Below, one piece after another: positions 8,093 to 16,216 of a stretch of DNA of 49,471 nt. The stretch lies in contig NZ_KI911329.1 in NCBI RefSeq assembly GCF_000513955.1, positions 1 through 49,471 of the forward strand, read 5' to 3'. The notes below the pieces were generated by a model. That model saw nothing but the letters and a program-made list of their open reading frames with translations. It was not told where the DNA came from and searched no databases. A program made the translations under genes and the position numbers. The number at the start of each line of letters is the position of its first letter. Positions within the stretch are counted from its first letter, which is position 1. This DNA comes from Pseudoxanthomonas suwonensis J47 (lineage in GTDB: Bacteria; Pseudomonadota; Gammaproteobacteria; Xanthomonadales; Xanthomonadaceae).

Positions 8093-8923
8093 ATGACTTA
8101 CTGCGTCGGCATCGAAGTGGACGAAGGCCTGGTCTTCGCCGCTGACACCCGCACCAACGCCTCGCTCGACGACGTCCGCGTGCACCGCAAGCTGCACGTG
8201 TTCGAGTATCCGGGCGAGCGGGTGTTCGTGCTGATGAGCGCGGGCAACCTGGCGACCACGCAGCTGGCGGTGTCGCGGCTGCGCCGCGATGCGGAGGATC
8301 CGGAGGCGCCGCGCAGCCTGCGCACCTTCCGCCACCTGTTCGAGGTGGCCGAATACGTCGGCGAGGTGCTGGTGGCCAGCCAGGTGCAGGCCAGCGAACA
8401 CGGGCCCAACGCCGGCATCAGCACCCAGGCCACGCTGATCCTCGGCGGCCAGATCGCCGGCGAACGGCCCGGCCTGTACATGATCTATCCGCTGGGCAAC
8501 TGCATCGCCGCCTCGCCGGAGACGCCGTACCTGCAGATCGGCGAGTCCAAGTACGGCAAGCCGATCCTCGACCGCATCATCCGCCCGGAAACGGCGATGG
8601 AGGACGCCGCGCGCTGCGCGCTGCTGTCGCTGGATTCGACCATCCGCTCGAACCTGTCGGTGGGCCTGCCGATCGACCTGGCGCTGATCCGCGCCGGCGA
8701 CCTGCGCATCAGCCAGCAGATGCGCCTGGAAGGGGACACGCCGCTGTACGCGGAGATCCACGATACCTGGTCGCGCAAGCTGGAGAATGCGGTGCGCACG
8801 CTGCCGCGCTTCCCGTGGGAGGCGCCGCTGCCGGCCGTGGACGACTCGCGGCCGCTGCCGCCGCTGCCGCCGCGACGCGGTCCTTCGCGGCAGGACCCCG
8901 GCGACCAGTCGGCGCAGCAGTAA
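8093..8923 (+). CDS. Anbu / proteasome-type Ntn-hydrolase peptidase
   Basis: Protein of 276 residues related to HslV and proteasome beta subunits. After removal of Met1 it begins TYCVGIEVDEGLVFAADTRT. This gives Thr1 as the predicted nucleophile, Asp17 exactly where the proteasome has it, and Lys32 in VHRKLHVF as the Lys33 counterpart. It therefore looks catalytically complete and needs no propeptide. Purified Anbu proteins form open helical or ring-like assemblies, and natural substrates are unknown. The C-terminus (about 30 residues, rich in Pro and Arg) is an unusual disordered tail. The start is fixed by the need for Thr after Met. TAGAAT at 8061-8066 could be a -10 element in the 83-bp gap, but I see no matching -35. 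Confidence 0.92.
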   Translation: MTYCVGIEVDEGLVFAADTRTNASLDDVRVHRKLHVFEYPGERVFVLMSAGNLATTQLAVSRLRRDAEDPEAPRSLRTFRHLFEVAEYVGEVLVASQVQASEHGPNAGISTQATLILGGQIAGERPGLYMIYPLGNCIAASPETPYLQIGESKYGKPILDRIIRPETAMEDAARCALLSLDSTIRSNLSVGLPIDLALIRAGDLRISQQMRLEGDTPLYAEIHDTWSRKLENAVRTLPRFPWEAPLPAVDDSRPLPPLPPRRGPSRQDPGDQSAQQ

Positions 8924-8935
8924 GGCATCGCGACC

Positions 8936-9445
8936 ATGGATCCGAAGCCGGCGGCGGTGGCCGCCATTCCCGTGCTGCTCAGCCTGGGCAGCAACCTCGA
9001 ACCCGAACGCCACCTGCGCGCCGCGCTGGACGAACTGCGCGCGCGCTTCGGCGACATCGTCGTCTCGCCGGCGTACCGCACCGCTGCGGTGGGTTTCGAC
9101 GGCGCGCCGTTCCTCAACAATGCCGTGTCCCTGCACACCACGCTGCCGCTGGACGCGCTGGAGGACTGGCTGCACGCGCTGGAGGACCGCCACGGCCGCG
9201 TGCGCACCGGCCCGCGCCTGGCCGACCGGACCCTGGACGTCGACGTGGTGTTCTACGGCGACCAGGTGGTGCGCGAGGACGGGCAGGTGCGGATCCCGCG
9301 CCCGGAACTGAAGCACGCCTTCGTGCTCAAGCCGCTGGCCGACATCGCCCCGGATTTCATCGATCCGCTGAGCGGGCGCACGCTCGCCGGGATCTGGCAG
9401 GCGCATCCGCAGCATGGCGAGGACTTCGAGGTCGTGCCGCTGTAG
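8936..9445 (+). CDS. folK: 2-amino-4-hydroxy-6-hydroxymethyldihydropteridine diphosphokinase FolK
   Basis: Transfers pyrophosphate from ATP to 6-hydroxymethyl-7,8-dihydropterin, the step after FolB. The 169 residues show LLSLGSNLEPERHLRAALDEL, the pterin- and ATP-binding stretch with FLNNAV, and RTLDVDVVFYGD, the counterpart of the R-x-LD-LD motif with its magnesium-binding aspartates. It ends with IPRPELKHAFVLKPLADIAP. It begins 12 bases after the Anbu gene and may be read from the same transcript. The pteridine reductase gene converges on it from the other strand, 42 bp away. Confidence 0.92.
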   Translation: MDPKPAAVAAIPVLLSLGSNLEPERHLRAALDELRARFGDIVVSPAYRTAAVGFDGAPFLNNAVSLHTTLPLDALEDWLHALEDRHGRVRTGPRLADRTLDVDVVFYGDQVVREDGQVRIPRPELKHAFVLKPLADIAPDFIDPLSGRTLAGIWQAHPQHGEDFEVVPL

Positions 9446-9487
9446 CGCCGGCTTCACGCGTGCCGGTGCGCGCGTTGCGTCGTGGTT

Positions 9488-10237
9488 TCAGCGGTTGCGT
9501 CCGCCGTCCACGTGCAGCACCTGGCCGGTGACGTAGGCCGCGTTCGCCGACAGCAGCCAGGCCACCGCCGCGGCGATGTCTTCCGGCGTGCCGGCGCGGC
9601 CCAGCGCGGTGGCCTGCAGGATCGCCTGCTGTGCGCCGGGGTCCGGTTCCTGCTCGGGCCACAGGATCGCGCCAGGCGCGACCGCATTCACCCGCACCTG
9701 CGGGGCCAGTTCCAGCGCCAGCGCCCGGGTCAGCGACACCAGCGCCGCCTTTGCTGCCGAGTACGGTGCGTGCCGCGGCAGCGGCCGGCCGGCGTAGACA
9801 TCGGCCAGGTTGACGATCGCGCCGCCGGACGCGCGCAGGTGCGGTGCCGCGGCCTGGGCGAGGAAGAACGGCGCGCGCGCGTTGACCGCGAACAGCTCGT
9901 CCCACTGCGCCGGCGTTACCGTGCCCAGCGGGGTGGGATGGAAGTTGGAGGCGTTGTTGACCAGCGCGTCGAGCCGGCCGTAGTGACCGACGGTGGCTGC
10001 GACCAGTTCCGGCACGCGGTCGAACTGGCGCAGGTCGGCCTGCAGCACATGCACGCTGCCGGCGCGCGCGCCTTCCAGCTCCGCCGCCAGCGCCTGCATC
10101 TCCGTGCCCGAATGCAGGTGGTGCAGGGCCAGGTCGTAGCCGGCCGCGTGCAGCCGCCGCGCGATCGCCGCGCCGATGCGGCGGGCTGCGCCGGTGACCA
10201 GGGCGACGGGGCGTGCGGTGGCGGGCGTCGGGCTCAT
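9488..10237 (-). CDS. Pteridine reductase (SDR family, FolM/PTR1-like)
   Basis: Short-chain dehydrogenase of 249 residues. The cofactor motif is TGAARRIG (15-22), the TGxxxRxG variant that marks pteridine reductases of the PTR1/FolM group rather than the usual SDR glycine motif. The catalytic serine of ordinary SDRs is replaced by Asp146 (NLADVYAG), with Tyr159 and Lys163 in YSAAK, again as in PTR1. It should reduce dihydropterins or dihydrofolate with NADPH. The ATG at 10237 fits the family start, and an in-frame ATG ten codons upstream is less likely. Its tail-to-tail position with folK supports a pterin role. It is divergent from the methyltransferase across 51 bp. Confidence 0.88.
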   Translation of the reverse strand: MSPTPATARPVALVTGAARRIGAAIARRLHAAGYDLALHHLHSGTEMQALAAELEGARAGSVHVLQADLRQFDRVPELVAATVGHYGRLDALVNNASNFHPTPLGTVTPAQWDELFAVNARAPFFLAQAAAPHLRASGGAIVNLADVYAGRPLPRHAPYSAAKAALVSLTRALALELAPQVRVNAVAPGAILWPEQEPDPGAQQAILQATALGRAGTPEDIAAAVAWLLSANAAYVTGQVLHVDGGRNR

Positions 10238-10288
10238 CGTGACGGGGGCTCGGCTATGCTGGTCCATTGTCACCGCCCCACGATCACG

Positions 10289-11473
10289 ATGCACGCCGAA
10301 CTCCCCCTTCCTGACCCGCAGGCCCTGGCCCACAGCGATACCCTGGCCGCGCACATCCGCGCCGAAATCGCCGCGGCCGGCGGCAGCGTGCCGTTTTCGC
10401 GCTTCATGGAGCTGTGCCTCTACGCACCCGGCTTCGGCTACTACAGCGCCGGCAGCACCAAGTTCGGCGCCGCCGGCGACTTCGTCACCGCGCCGGAGCA
10501 GGGCCGGTTGTTCGCCGCCACCGTGGCCGGCGTGCTGGCCATGGCGCTGCAGTCGCTGGGCCCGCAGTCGCGGGTGCTGGAAGTGGGCGGCGGCAGCGGC
10601 GCCTTCGCCGAGGTCGCGCTCAAGCGCCTGCTGCAGCTGGACGCGCTGCCGGACCGCTACGCCATCCTCGAACCCAGCGCCGACCTGCGCGAACGCCAGC
10701 GCGAACATCTCGCCCGCACCCTGCCGCCGACCGTATTCGAGCTGGTGGAATGGCTGGACCGACCGTTCGACGACGAGTGGGACGGCGTGCTGTTCGCCAA
10801 CGAAGTGGTCGACGCGCTGCCGACCCCGCGCTTCGCCGTGCGCGGCGGCGAGGTGTTCGAGGAACACGTGGCGATGGACGCCGAAGGCCGCTTCATCCTC
10901 GTCGACCAGCCGGCCGACGCGCTGCTGACCGCGGCGGTGCGCCACGTCGAGCGCACCATCGGCGCGCCGCTGCCGGAGGACTACCGCTCCGAACTGCTGC
11001 CGCAGCTGCCGTACTGGGTGCAGGCGGTGGCCGGTGGGCTGCGCTCCGGCGCGATGCTGTTCCTCGACTACGGCTATCCGCGCCGCGAGTACTACCTGCC
11101 GCAGCGCACCGACGGCACCCTGCGCGCGTTCTACCGCCAGCGCATGCACGAGGACGTGCTGCGCTGGCCGGGCCTGCAGGACCTCACCGCCTCGGTCGAC
11201 TTCACCGCGCTGGCCGAGGCCGGCACCGGCGCCGGCTTCGACCTGGCCGGCTACTGCAGCCAGGCCAGCTTCCTGCTCGGCAACGGCATCGACCGGCTGC
11301 TGGCCGAGGCCGAGGAACGCACCGACGGGGCCGGCGCGCTGCGCCTGCGCCAGGAGCTCAAGCGGCTCACCCTGCCCGAGCAGATGGGCGAGCGCTTCCA
11401 GGCCATGGCCTTCACCCGCGACGTGGACCTGGACGCCGCCTTCCTGCTCGGCGACCTGAGCTGGCGGCTGTGA
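10289..11473 (+). CDS. MidA-like SAM-dependent methyltransferase (DUF185)
   Basis: Protein of 394 residues of the family that includes mitochondrial MidA/NDUFAF7. The N-terminus has PFSRFMELCLYAPGFGYYS and KFGAAGDFVTAPE, both family signatures. The SAM-binding loop VLEVGGGSGAFAEVALK follows, then FANEVVDALPTPRF and LFLDYGYPRREYY. The eukaryotic protein dimethylates an arginine of complex I subunit NDUFS2, but the bacterial target is not known to me. Start ATG 10289, directly before the homology. The next gene begins inside its stop codon (GTGA at 11470-11473), so it is coupled to VanZ. Confidence 0.92.
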   Translation: MHAELPLPDPQALAHSDTLAAHIRAEIAAAGGSVPFSRFMELCLYAPGFGYYSAGSTKFGAAGDFVTAPEQGRLFAATVAGVLAMALQSLGPQSRVLEVGGGSGAFAEVALKRLLQLDALPDRYAILEPSADLRERQREHLARTLPPTVFELVEWLDRPFDDEWDGVLFANEVVDALPTPRFAVRGGEVFEEHVAMDAEGRFILVDQPADALLTAAVRHVERTIGAPLPEDYRSELLPQLPYWVQAVAGGLRSGAMLFLDYGYPRREYYLPQRTDGTLRAFYRQRMHEDVLRWPGLQDLTASVDFTALAEAGTGAGFDLAGYCSQASFLLGNGIDRLLAEAEERTDGAGALRLRQELKRLTLPEQMGERFQAMAFTRDVDLDAAFLLGDLSWRL

Positions 11474-11859
11474 GCGTGCTCAAGCCCTTCAGGCGCCCGC
11501 GCCTGTGGCTGGGCCTGTGGGCCGCGGCGCTGCTGGCGGTGATCGTGGTCTGCCTGGTCCCGCCGCCGCCACTGGAGCTGCCGCAGCACAGCGACAAGCT
11601 TGAACATCTGCTCGCATACGCGATACTCGCTGCTGGCGCGGTGCAGCTGTTCCCCCGCGGCCGGGGGCTGTGGATGGCCGGCGGGGGACTGGTGCTGATG
11701 GGCGTGCTGCTGGAATTCGCGCAGGGCGCGCTGACCAGCACGCGCATGGCCGATCCGGCCGACGCGCTGGCCAACACTGTGGGCGTGGTTCTCGGACTTT
11801 CGACGGCGTTGACGCCATGGCGCGACGCCCTGCTGAAGGTGGAAGGGGGCGATGGCTGA
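11470..11859 (+). CDS. VanZ family membrane protein
   Basis: Small membrane protein of 129 residues with four hydrophobic segments (about 11-29, 47-62, 68-84, 101-115). The VanZ pattern is clear: LVPPPPLELPQHSDKLEHLLAYAILA, then the helix end GVLLEFAQGALTSTRMADPADALANTVGVVLG. VanZ raises teicoplanin resistance in enterococci by an unknown route, and its proteobacterial relatives have no known function. The GTG at 11470 overlaps the upstream TGA, and the next GTG at 11476 is an alternative. Its 3' end overlaps the next gene by eight bases. Confidence 0.85.
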   Translation: MSVLKPFRRPRLWLGLWAAALLAVIVVCLVPPPPLELPQHSDKLEHLLAYAILAAGAVQLFPRGRGLWMAGGGLVLMGVLLEFAQGALTSTRMADPADALANTVGVVLGLSTALTPWRDALLKVEGGDG

Positions 11860-13693
11860 AGCGGACGGCGACGGCAGCGTGAAGCGGGGTGCACCGCCGG
11901 GTGCCCCGACGCCTTCCACGCTCTACGCCGCCGCCTTCGCCGCCTACCGCAGGGGCGATCCCCTGCAGGCCCTCGCCATCCTCCAGCACCTGCTGCGCCA
12001 GGCGCCCGGTCATGCCGACGCCTGGAACCTCGCCGGCGTGATCCACGGCAGCCGCCAGGAGCTGCCGCAGGCCATCGCCTGCTACCGGCGCGCGCTGGCC
12101 GCCGGCGCGGCCCCGGGCACCTGGGTCAACCTCGGCCTGGCCGAACAGCGCCGCGGTGCACCAGCCGAAGCCGAAGCCGCCTACCGCGAGGCCCTGCGCC
12201 GCGACGACCGCCTGGCCCTGGCCTGGCAGAAGCTGGCCCAGCTGCAGGAGGAAACCGGACGGCCCGAGGAAGCGCTGGCCAGCCACCGCTGCGTACTGCA
12301 GCTCGATCCCGGCAACCTGCGCAGCCTGGGCGAAGCGCTCACCCTGCGCCGCTACCTGGCCGACTGGGATCCGGCGCTGGGTCCGCAGCCGGCCGAACTG
12401 CTGGCCGCATGGCGCCAGGCGCCGGCCAGCGACCTGTCGCCGCTGCAACTGCTGGCCCTGCCCGAGGCCGACGCGCAGCTGCAGAAGATGGCCGCGGCGA
12501 AATTCGCCGCCACCCAATGGGGCGCGCACCTGGCCCAGCCGCCGCTCTCCGCCCCGCCCACGCCGCTGGAAGGGCGGCGCCTGCGGGTCGGCTACACCTC
12601 CTCGGACCTGCGCCGGCACGCGGTGTCCTACCTGCTGCTGGAGGCGATCGAATCGCGCGACCACGCCAGCTGCGAGGTGTTCCTCTATGCGCAGGGCCCG
12701 GCGCCGCCCGGCGACATCTGGCGTGCCCGCGCACGGGCTGCCGCCGACCGCTTCGTCGAACTGCCCGGCGACGACCTGGCCGCCGCGCGCCTGGTCGCCG
12801 ACGACCGCCTCGACGTGCTGGTCGACCTCAACGGCTATACCGGCAACGCGCGCATCGGCGTGCTTGCCCTGCGCCCGGCACCGACCAGTGCGACCTGGCT
12901 GGGCTACATCGGCACCCTCGGCGACGGCCGCCTGGTGGACTACGTGATCGGTGACGCGGTGGTCACGCCACTGGCGCTGGCGGACGACTTCGCCGAGCAC
13001 CTGGCCCTGCTGCCGCACTGCTACCAGCCCAATCCGGCGCTGCAACCGATGCAGGTACCGACGCGCGCCGAGGCTGGCCTGCCGGAGGAAGCGGTGGTGT
13101 TCTGCAGCTTCAACCAGGGCTACAAGCTGCATCCGGCGCTGTGGGACGACTGGTGCGCGATCCTCGCGGCGGTGCCCGGATCGGTGCTGTGGCTGGCGCC
13201 GCCGCGCGCCGGGGTGGCACGCGCCAACCTGCGCCGCGAGGCCGAGGCACGTGGTGTCGATGGCGAGCGCATCGTGTTCGGCCCGCAGCTGCCGCTGGAA
13301 AAACACCTGTCGCGGCTGGCACTGGCCGACCTGGCCCTGGATACCTGGCCCTACAACTCCGGCACCACCGCCGCAGATGCGTTGCGCGCGGGCGTACCGC
13401 TGCTCACCTTCACCGGCGACACCTTCGCCGGGCGCATGGCCACCAGCCTGCTGCGCTCGCTGGGCCTGCACGAATGCATCCGCACCGACCGCGCCGCGGT
13501 GGTCGCGGAGGCGGTGCGCCTGGGCAACGACGCGGCGGCGCGTGCGGCCTTGCGTTCGCGCCTGGCGGCGCTGCTGCCCAGCGCGCGCCTGTTCGATCCG
13601 AAGGCGATGGCGGCCGACCTCGAACGGCTGTACCGCGCGATGCACGCCAACGCCCTGGCCGGGCGCCACGCGCCCATCGTCCTCGATCCCTGA
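11852..13693 (+). CDS. TPR / O-GlcNAc transferase (SPINDLY-like, GT41) family protein
   Basis: Protein of 613 residues. Residues 20-160 hold about four tetratricopeptide repeats (for example HADAWNLAGVIHGSRQELPQ). From about 245 the GT41 catalytic region follows: LRVGYTSSDLRRHAVSYLL, LVDLNGYTGNARIGVLALRP, the VVFCSFNQGYKLHP segment and, near 496, DTWPYNSGTTAADALRAGVP. These match the UDP-sugar binding parts of O-linked GlcNAc transferase and plant SPINDLY. It probably glycosylates protein Ser/Thr residues, but bacterial donors and targets vary. In plants SPINDLY uses GDP-fucose, so GlcNAc specificity is not certain. It overlaps vanZ and is tail to tail with the GH20 gene. Confidence 0.88.
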   Translation: MAEADGDGSVKRGAPPGAPTPSTLYAAAFAAYRRGDPLQALAILQHLLRQAPGHADAWNLAGVIHGSRQELPQAIACYRRALAAGAAPGTWVNLGLAEQRRGAPAEAEAAYREALRRDDRLALAWQKLAQLQEETGRPEEALASHRCVLQLDPGNLRSLGEALTLRRYLADWDPALGPQPAELLAAWRQAPASDLSPLQLLALPEADAQLQKMAAAKFAATQWGAHLAQPPLSAPPTPLEGRRLRVGYTSSDLRRHAVSYLLLEAIESRDHASCEVFLYAQGPAPPGDIWRARARAAADRFVELPGDDLAAARLVADDRLDVLVDLNGYTGNARIGVLALRPAPTSATWLGYIGTLGDGRLVDYVIGDAVVTPLALADDFAEHLALLPHCYQPNPALQPMQVPTRAEAGLPEEAVVFCSFNQGYKLHPALWDDWCAILAAVPGSVLWLAPPRAGVARANLRREAEARGVDGERIVFGPQLPLEKHLSRLALADLALDTWPYNSGTTAADALRAGVPLLTFTGDTFAGRMATSLLRSLGLHECIRTDRAAVVAEAVRLGNDAAARAALRSRLAALLPSARLFDPKAMAADLERLYRAMHANALAGRHAPIVLDP

Positions 13694-13700
13694 TCCGGCC

Positions 13701-13731
13701 CCGTTGCGCGGGCGCGCGGCCCGCACAACGG
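13701..13731. terminator. Stem-loop between convergent OGT-like and GH20 genes
   Basis: CCGTTG and GCGGG, separated by one base, pair with CCCGC and CAACGG across a seven-base loop. The element lies eight bases after one stop and ten before the other, as expected of a bidirectional terminator. It has no U-tract, so it may only slow polymerase or protect 3' ends. Confidence 0.5.
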
Positions 13732-13741
13732 AGTGGACGCA

Positions 13742-16111
13742 TCAGCGCAGCTGCAGGCCGACCCGGTCGACCACCCACATCTGCGGGCGCGTGTCGCCGG
13801 TGAAGCGCAGGCACAGGTCGCGGCGTCCGGCGACGCCTGCAGGCAGTTCCGCCACCAGCTCGATGAAGCCGTCGCGGCCCGGCGCTTCCGGCAGTGGCAC
13901 GCTGGCGAGGCGTTCGCCGCCGCAGCCGTCGGCGTGGATGTCCAGTTCGCCATGCGCCGAGCGCGCCGGCTCGAACTTGCGGTGCGGTTCGTCGTGGGCC
14001 AGCTGGAAGTAGTACGGGATGCGCCCGGCGCGCACCTTCACCGCGGCCACGCCATCGAGGTCGGCGCCGTTCCACTGCCAGCACGGGTAGAAGATCGTGG
14101 TGTTGAAGATCGCGCGTTCGCCGTCGGCCGGGCCATCGTCCTCCAGGCGCAGCAGCAGGCGGCCGGCATCCGGACAGGTGGCCAGCTGTTCGTCGGTACG
14201 GACCAGCAGCGAGGCGGCGTCCCAGCGGTAGTCGCGGGCCGGCGCCAGCGCCACGCCGTCCGCGAAGGCCGCCGCGCGCAGCTTCGCCGGCAGCTCCAGC
14301 GTGACCGGCCCGGCGTACGCGGTGGAGCTGGCCGTCGGCTCGCTGCCGTCGGTGGTGTAGTGCACGGCGTAGCCGAGCGGATTGGACAGGGTCACCGTCA
14401 CCGTGCCGGCCTTGCGGTCGTCCTCGGCCACCGCATCGACCTGGAACGGCGTCAGCGCATAGCCGATGCCCCAGGCGCGGTAGCGTTCCAGCTGCGCCGG
14501 CAGGCGGCGCACGAAGCCGGCGTAGTCCTTGCGCTCGGCCGGCGTCCAGCCGGTTTCGGCCACCGCCGCCAGGCGCGGGAACACGTGGTGTTCGAAACGC
14601 TCCCAGGTGCGGGTGTGCTCGGTCCACAGGTTGGCCTGCAGGCCCAGGATGTGGTGGCGCCTGTCTTCCTCCAGTTCCGCCGGCACCGGTTCGAAGGCGT
14701 AGACCTGCTCCAGGGTGATCGTCGCCGGGCGGCCCGGCGGTTCGAACGGCGAGTCGGTCTGCAGGTAATCGAGGTACAGGTCGCCGGACGGCGACATCAC
14801 CACGTCATGGCCTTCGCGCGCGGCCTCCAGCCCGCCTTCGGTGCCGCGCCAGGACATCACCGTGGCCTCCGGCGGCAGCGGGCCTTCGAGGATCTCGTCC
14901 CAGCCGATCAGGCGCTTGCCGTGCGCGGCGAGGAACTTCTCCAGCCGCGCCACGATGTGGCTCTGCATCTCCATCTCGGTCTTCGCGCCGACCTCGCGCA
15001 TGCGCTGCTGCACGCGCGCGGAGGCTTCCCACTGGTCCTTGACCGCCTCGTCGCCGCCGATGTGGAAGTAGGTGCCGGGGAACAGCGGAACCAGTTCGCC
15101 GATCACGTCCTCGAGGAAGGCGATGGTGCCTTCCTCGGCGTTGAACAGGTTGGGGAACACGCCCCATTCGCTGGACGGCACCAGCGGCAGGTCGGTCGAA
15201 CCCAGCTCCGGATACGCGGCGATCGCCGCGGTGGCGTGGCCGGGCTGGTTGATCTCCGGCACCACGGTGATGTGGCGCGCGGCCGCGTAGGCGACGATCT
15301 CGCGGACTTCGTCCTGGGTGTAGAAGCCGCAGTACGGGCGCGGCTTGCCGGTGCGCGGGTCGATGCCGCCGTCGCCGGACGGGATGCGGCAGCCGCCGAT
15401 CTCGGTGAGCTTCGGGTACTTGCGGATTTCCACGCGCCAGCCCTGGTCGTCGGTGAGGTGCCAGTGGAGGACGTTGAGCTTGTGCAGGGCCATCGCGTCG
15501 ATGACCTGCTTGACCTGGTCGACGGTCCAGAAGTGGCGCGCCGGGTCCATCATGAAACCGCGCCAGGAGAAGCGCGGTGCGTCCTCGATGCGGACCGCCG
15601 GCAGCCAGGCGCTGCCGTCGCTATCGACCGTGGCCAGCTGCAGCAGGGTCATCGCGCCGTAGAACAGGCCGGCGGCATCGCCGGCGCTGACCGTGGCGCC
15701 GGCGGGCGTCACTTCCAGCAGGTAGGCCTCGCTGCCTGCCCCGGCGCGCGCCGGGTCGGTCGCGAAGCGGATCGCGCCGTCGGTCTCCTGCAGGCCTTCG
15801 CCCAGCTGCGGCGCGATGCCGCGGCCCTTGCCGAGCAGCGCCGCGAACTGCAGGGCGACGGTGCGTGCCGCGTCGCCTTCGGCCAGCAGCCGGGTCCCGG
15901 CGCCCAGTGCGAGGCGGCCTTCGCCGGGCGTGACGCTGGCCGGCGCCGGGACCAGGGTCTGGTGGCTGTCGTACTCCGGGGTCGCGGGCGCCGTGGTGGC
16001 GGCCTGGCGTTCCGCGGCGGCATCGCGGTCCCCGCCGCAGGCGGCAAGCATGGCGAGCAGGCCGGCCGCGCCGAGGTGGCGGGCGTGGTGGAGCAGGGTC
16101 GATCGCTTCAT
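13742..16111 (-). CDS. GH20 beta-N-acetylhexosaminidase, lipoprotein
   Basis: Releases terminal GlcNAc (or GalNAc) from chitooligosaccharides and glycans. The 789-residue protein has a lipoprotein signal ending in LLAMLAAC with Cys25, so it is probably anchored in the outer membrane or periplasm. A GH20b domain (about 50-175) precedes the TIM barrel, where FHIGGDEAVKDQWE carries the catalytic Asp354-Glu355 pair. WRGFMMDPARHFW and HWHLTDDQGWR are further family blocks. After the barrel, about 150 residues form an extra beta-rich domain, possibly carbohydrate binding. The ATG at 16111 has GGAG upstream. It follows the TonB-dependent receptor gene and belongs to the nag locus. Confidence 0.95.
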   Translation of the reverse strand: MKRSTLLHHARHLGAAGLLAMLAACGGDRDAAAERQAATTAPATPEYDSHQTLVPAPASVTPGEGRLALGAGTRLLAEGDAARTVALQFAALLGKGRGIAPQLGEGLQETDGAIRFATDPARAGAGSEAYLLEVTPAGATVSAGDAAGLFYGAMTLLQLATVDSDGSAWLPAVRIEDAPRFSWRGFMMDPARHFWTVDQVKQVIDAMALHKLNVLHWHLTDDQGWRVEIRKYPKLTEIGGCRIPSGDGGIDPRTGKPRPYCGFYTQDEVREIVAYAAARHITVVPEINQPGHATAAIAAYPELGSTDLPLVPSSEWGVFPNLFNAEEGTIAFLEDVIGELVPLFPGTYFHIGGDEAVKDQWEASARVQQRMREVGAKTEMEMQSHIVARLEKFLAAHGKRLIGWDEILEGPLPPEATVMSWRGTEGGLEAAREGHDVVMSPSGDLYLDYLQTDSPFEPPGRPATITLEQVYAFEPVPAELEEDRRHHILGLQANLWTEHTRTWERFEHHVFPRLAAVAETGWTPAERKDYAGFVRRLPAQLERYRAWGIGYALTPFQVDAVAEDDRKAGTVTVTLSNPLGYAVHYTTDGSEPTASSTAYAGPVTLELPAKLRAAAFADGVALAPARDYRWDAASLLVRTDEQLATCPDAGRLLLRLEDDGPADGERAIFNTTIFYPCWQWNGADLDGVAAVKVRAGRIPYYFQLAHDEPHRKFEPARSAHGELDIHADGCGGERLASVPLPEAPGRDGFIELVAELPAGVAGRRDLCLRFTGDTRPQMWVVDRVGLQLR

Positions 16112-16151
16112 GGTCACTCCGTGAGGGTACGGATGCGGCGCCGGACATGGA

Positions 16152-16176
16152 ACGGGCCCGGGATACCCGGGCCCGT
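16152..16176 (-). other. Perfect stem-loop between the receptor and GH20 genes
   Basis: An 11-bp perfect stem (ACGGGCCCGGG) with a three-base loop fills the 105-bp gap. There is no U-tract. Its place between two co-directional genes suggests an attenuator or an mRNA stabiliser that lets the receptor be made at a higher level than GH20. Confidence 0.5.
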
Positions 16177-16216
16177 CCGCGGACGGACAGCGCATGCTGC
16201 CGTCATGGCGCCGGCA

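Noticed and set aside
9446-9487. Terminator between convergent folK and pteridine reductase genes
   Set aside because: Only weak, broken pairing around GCCGGC and no U-tract.
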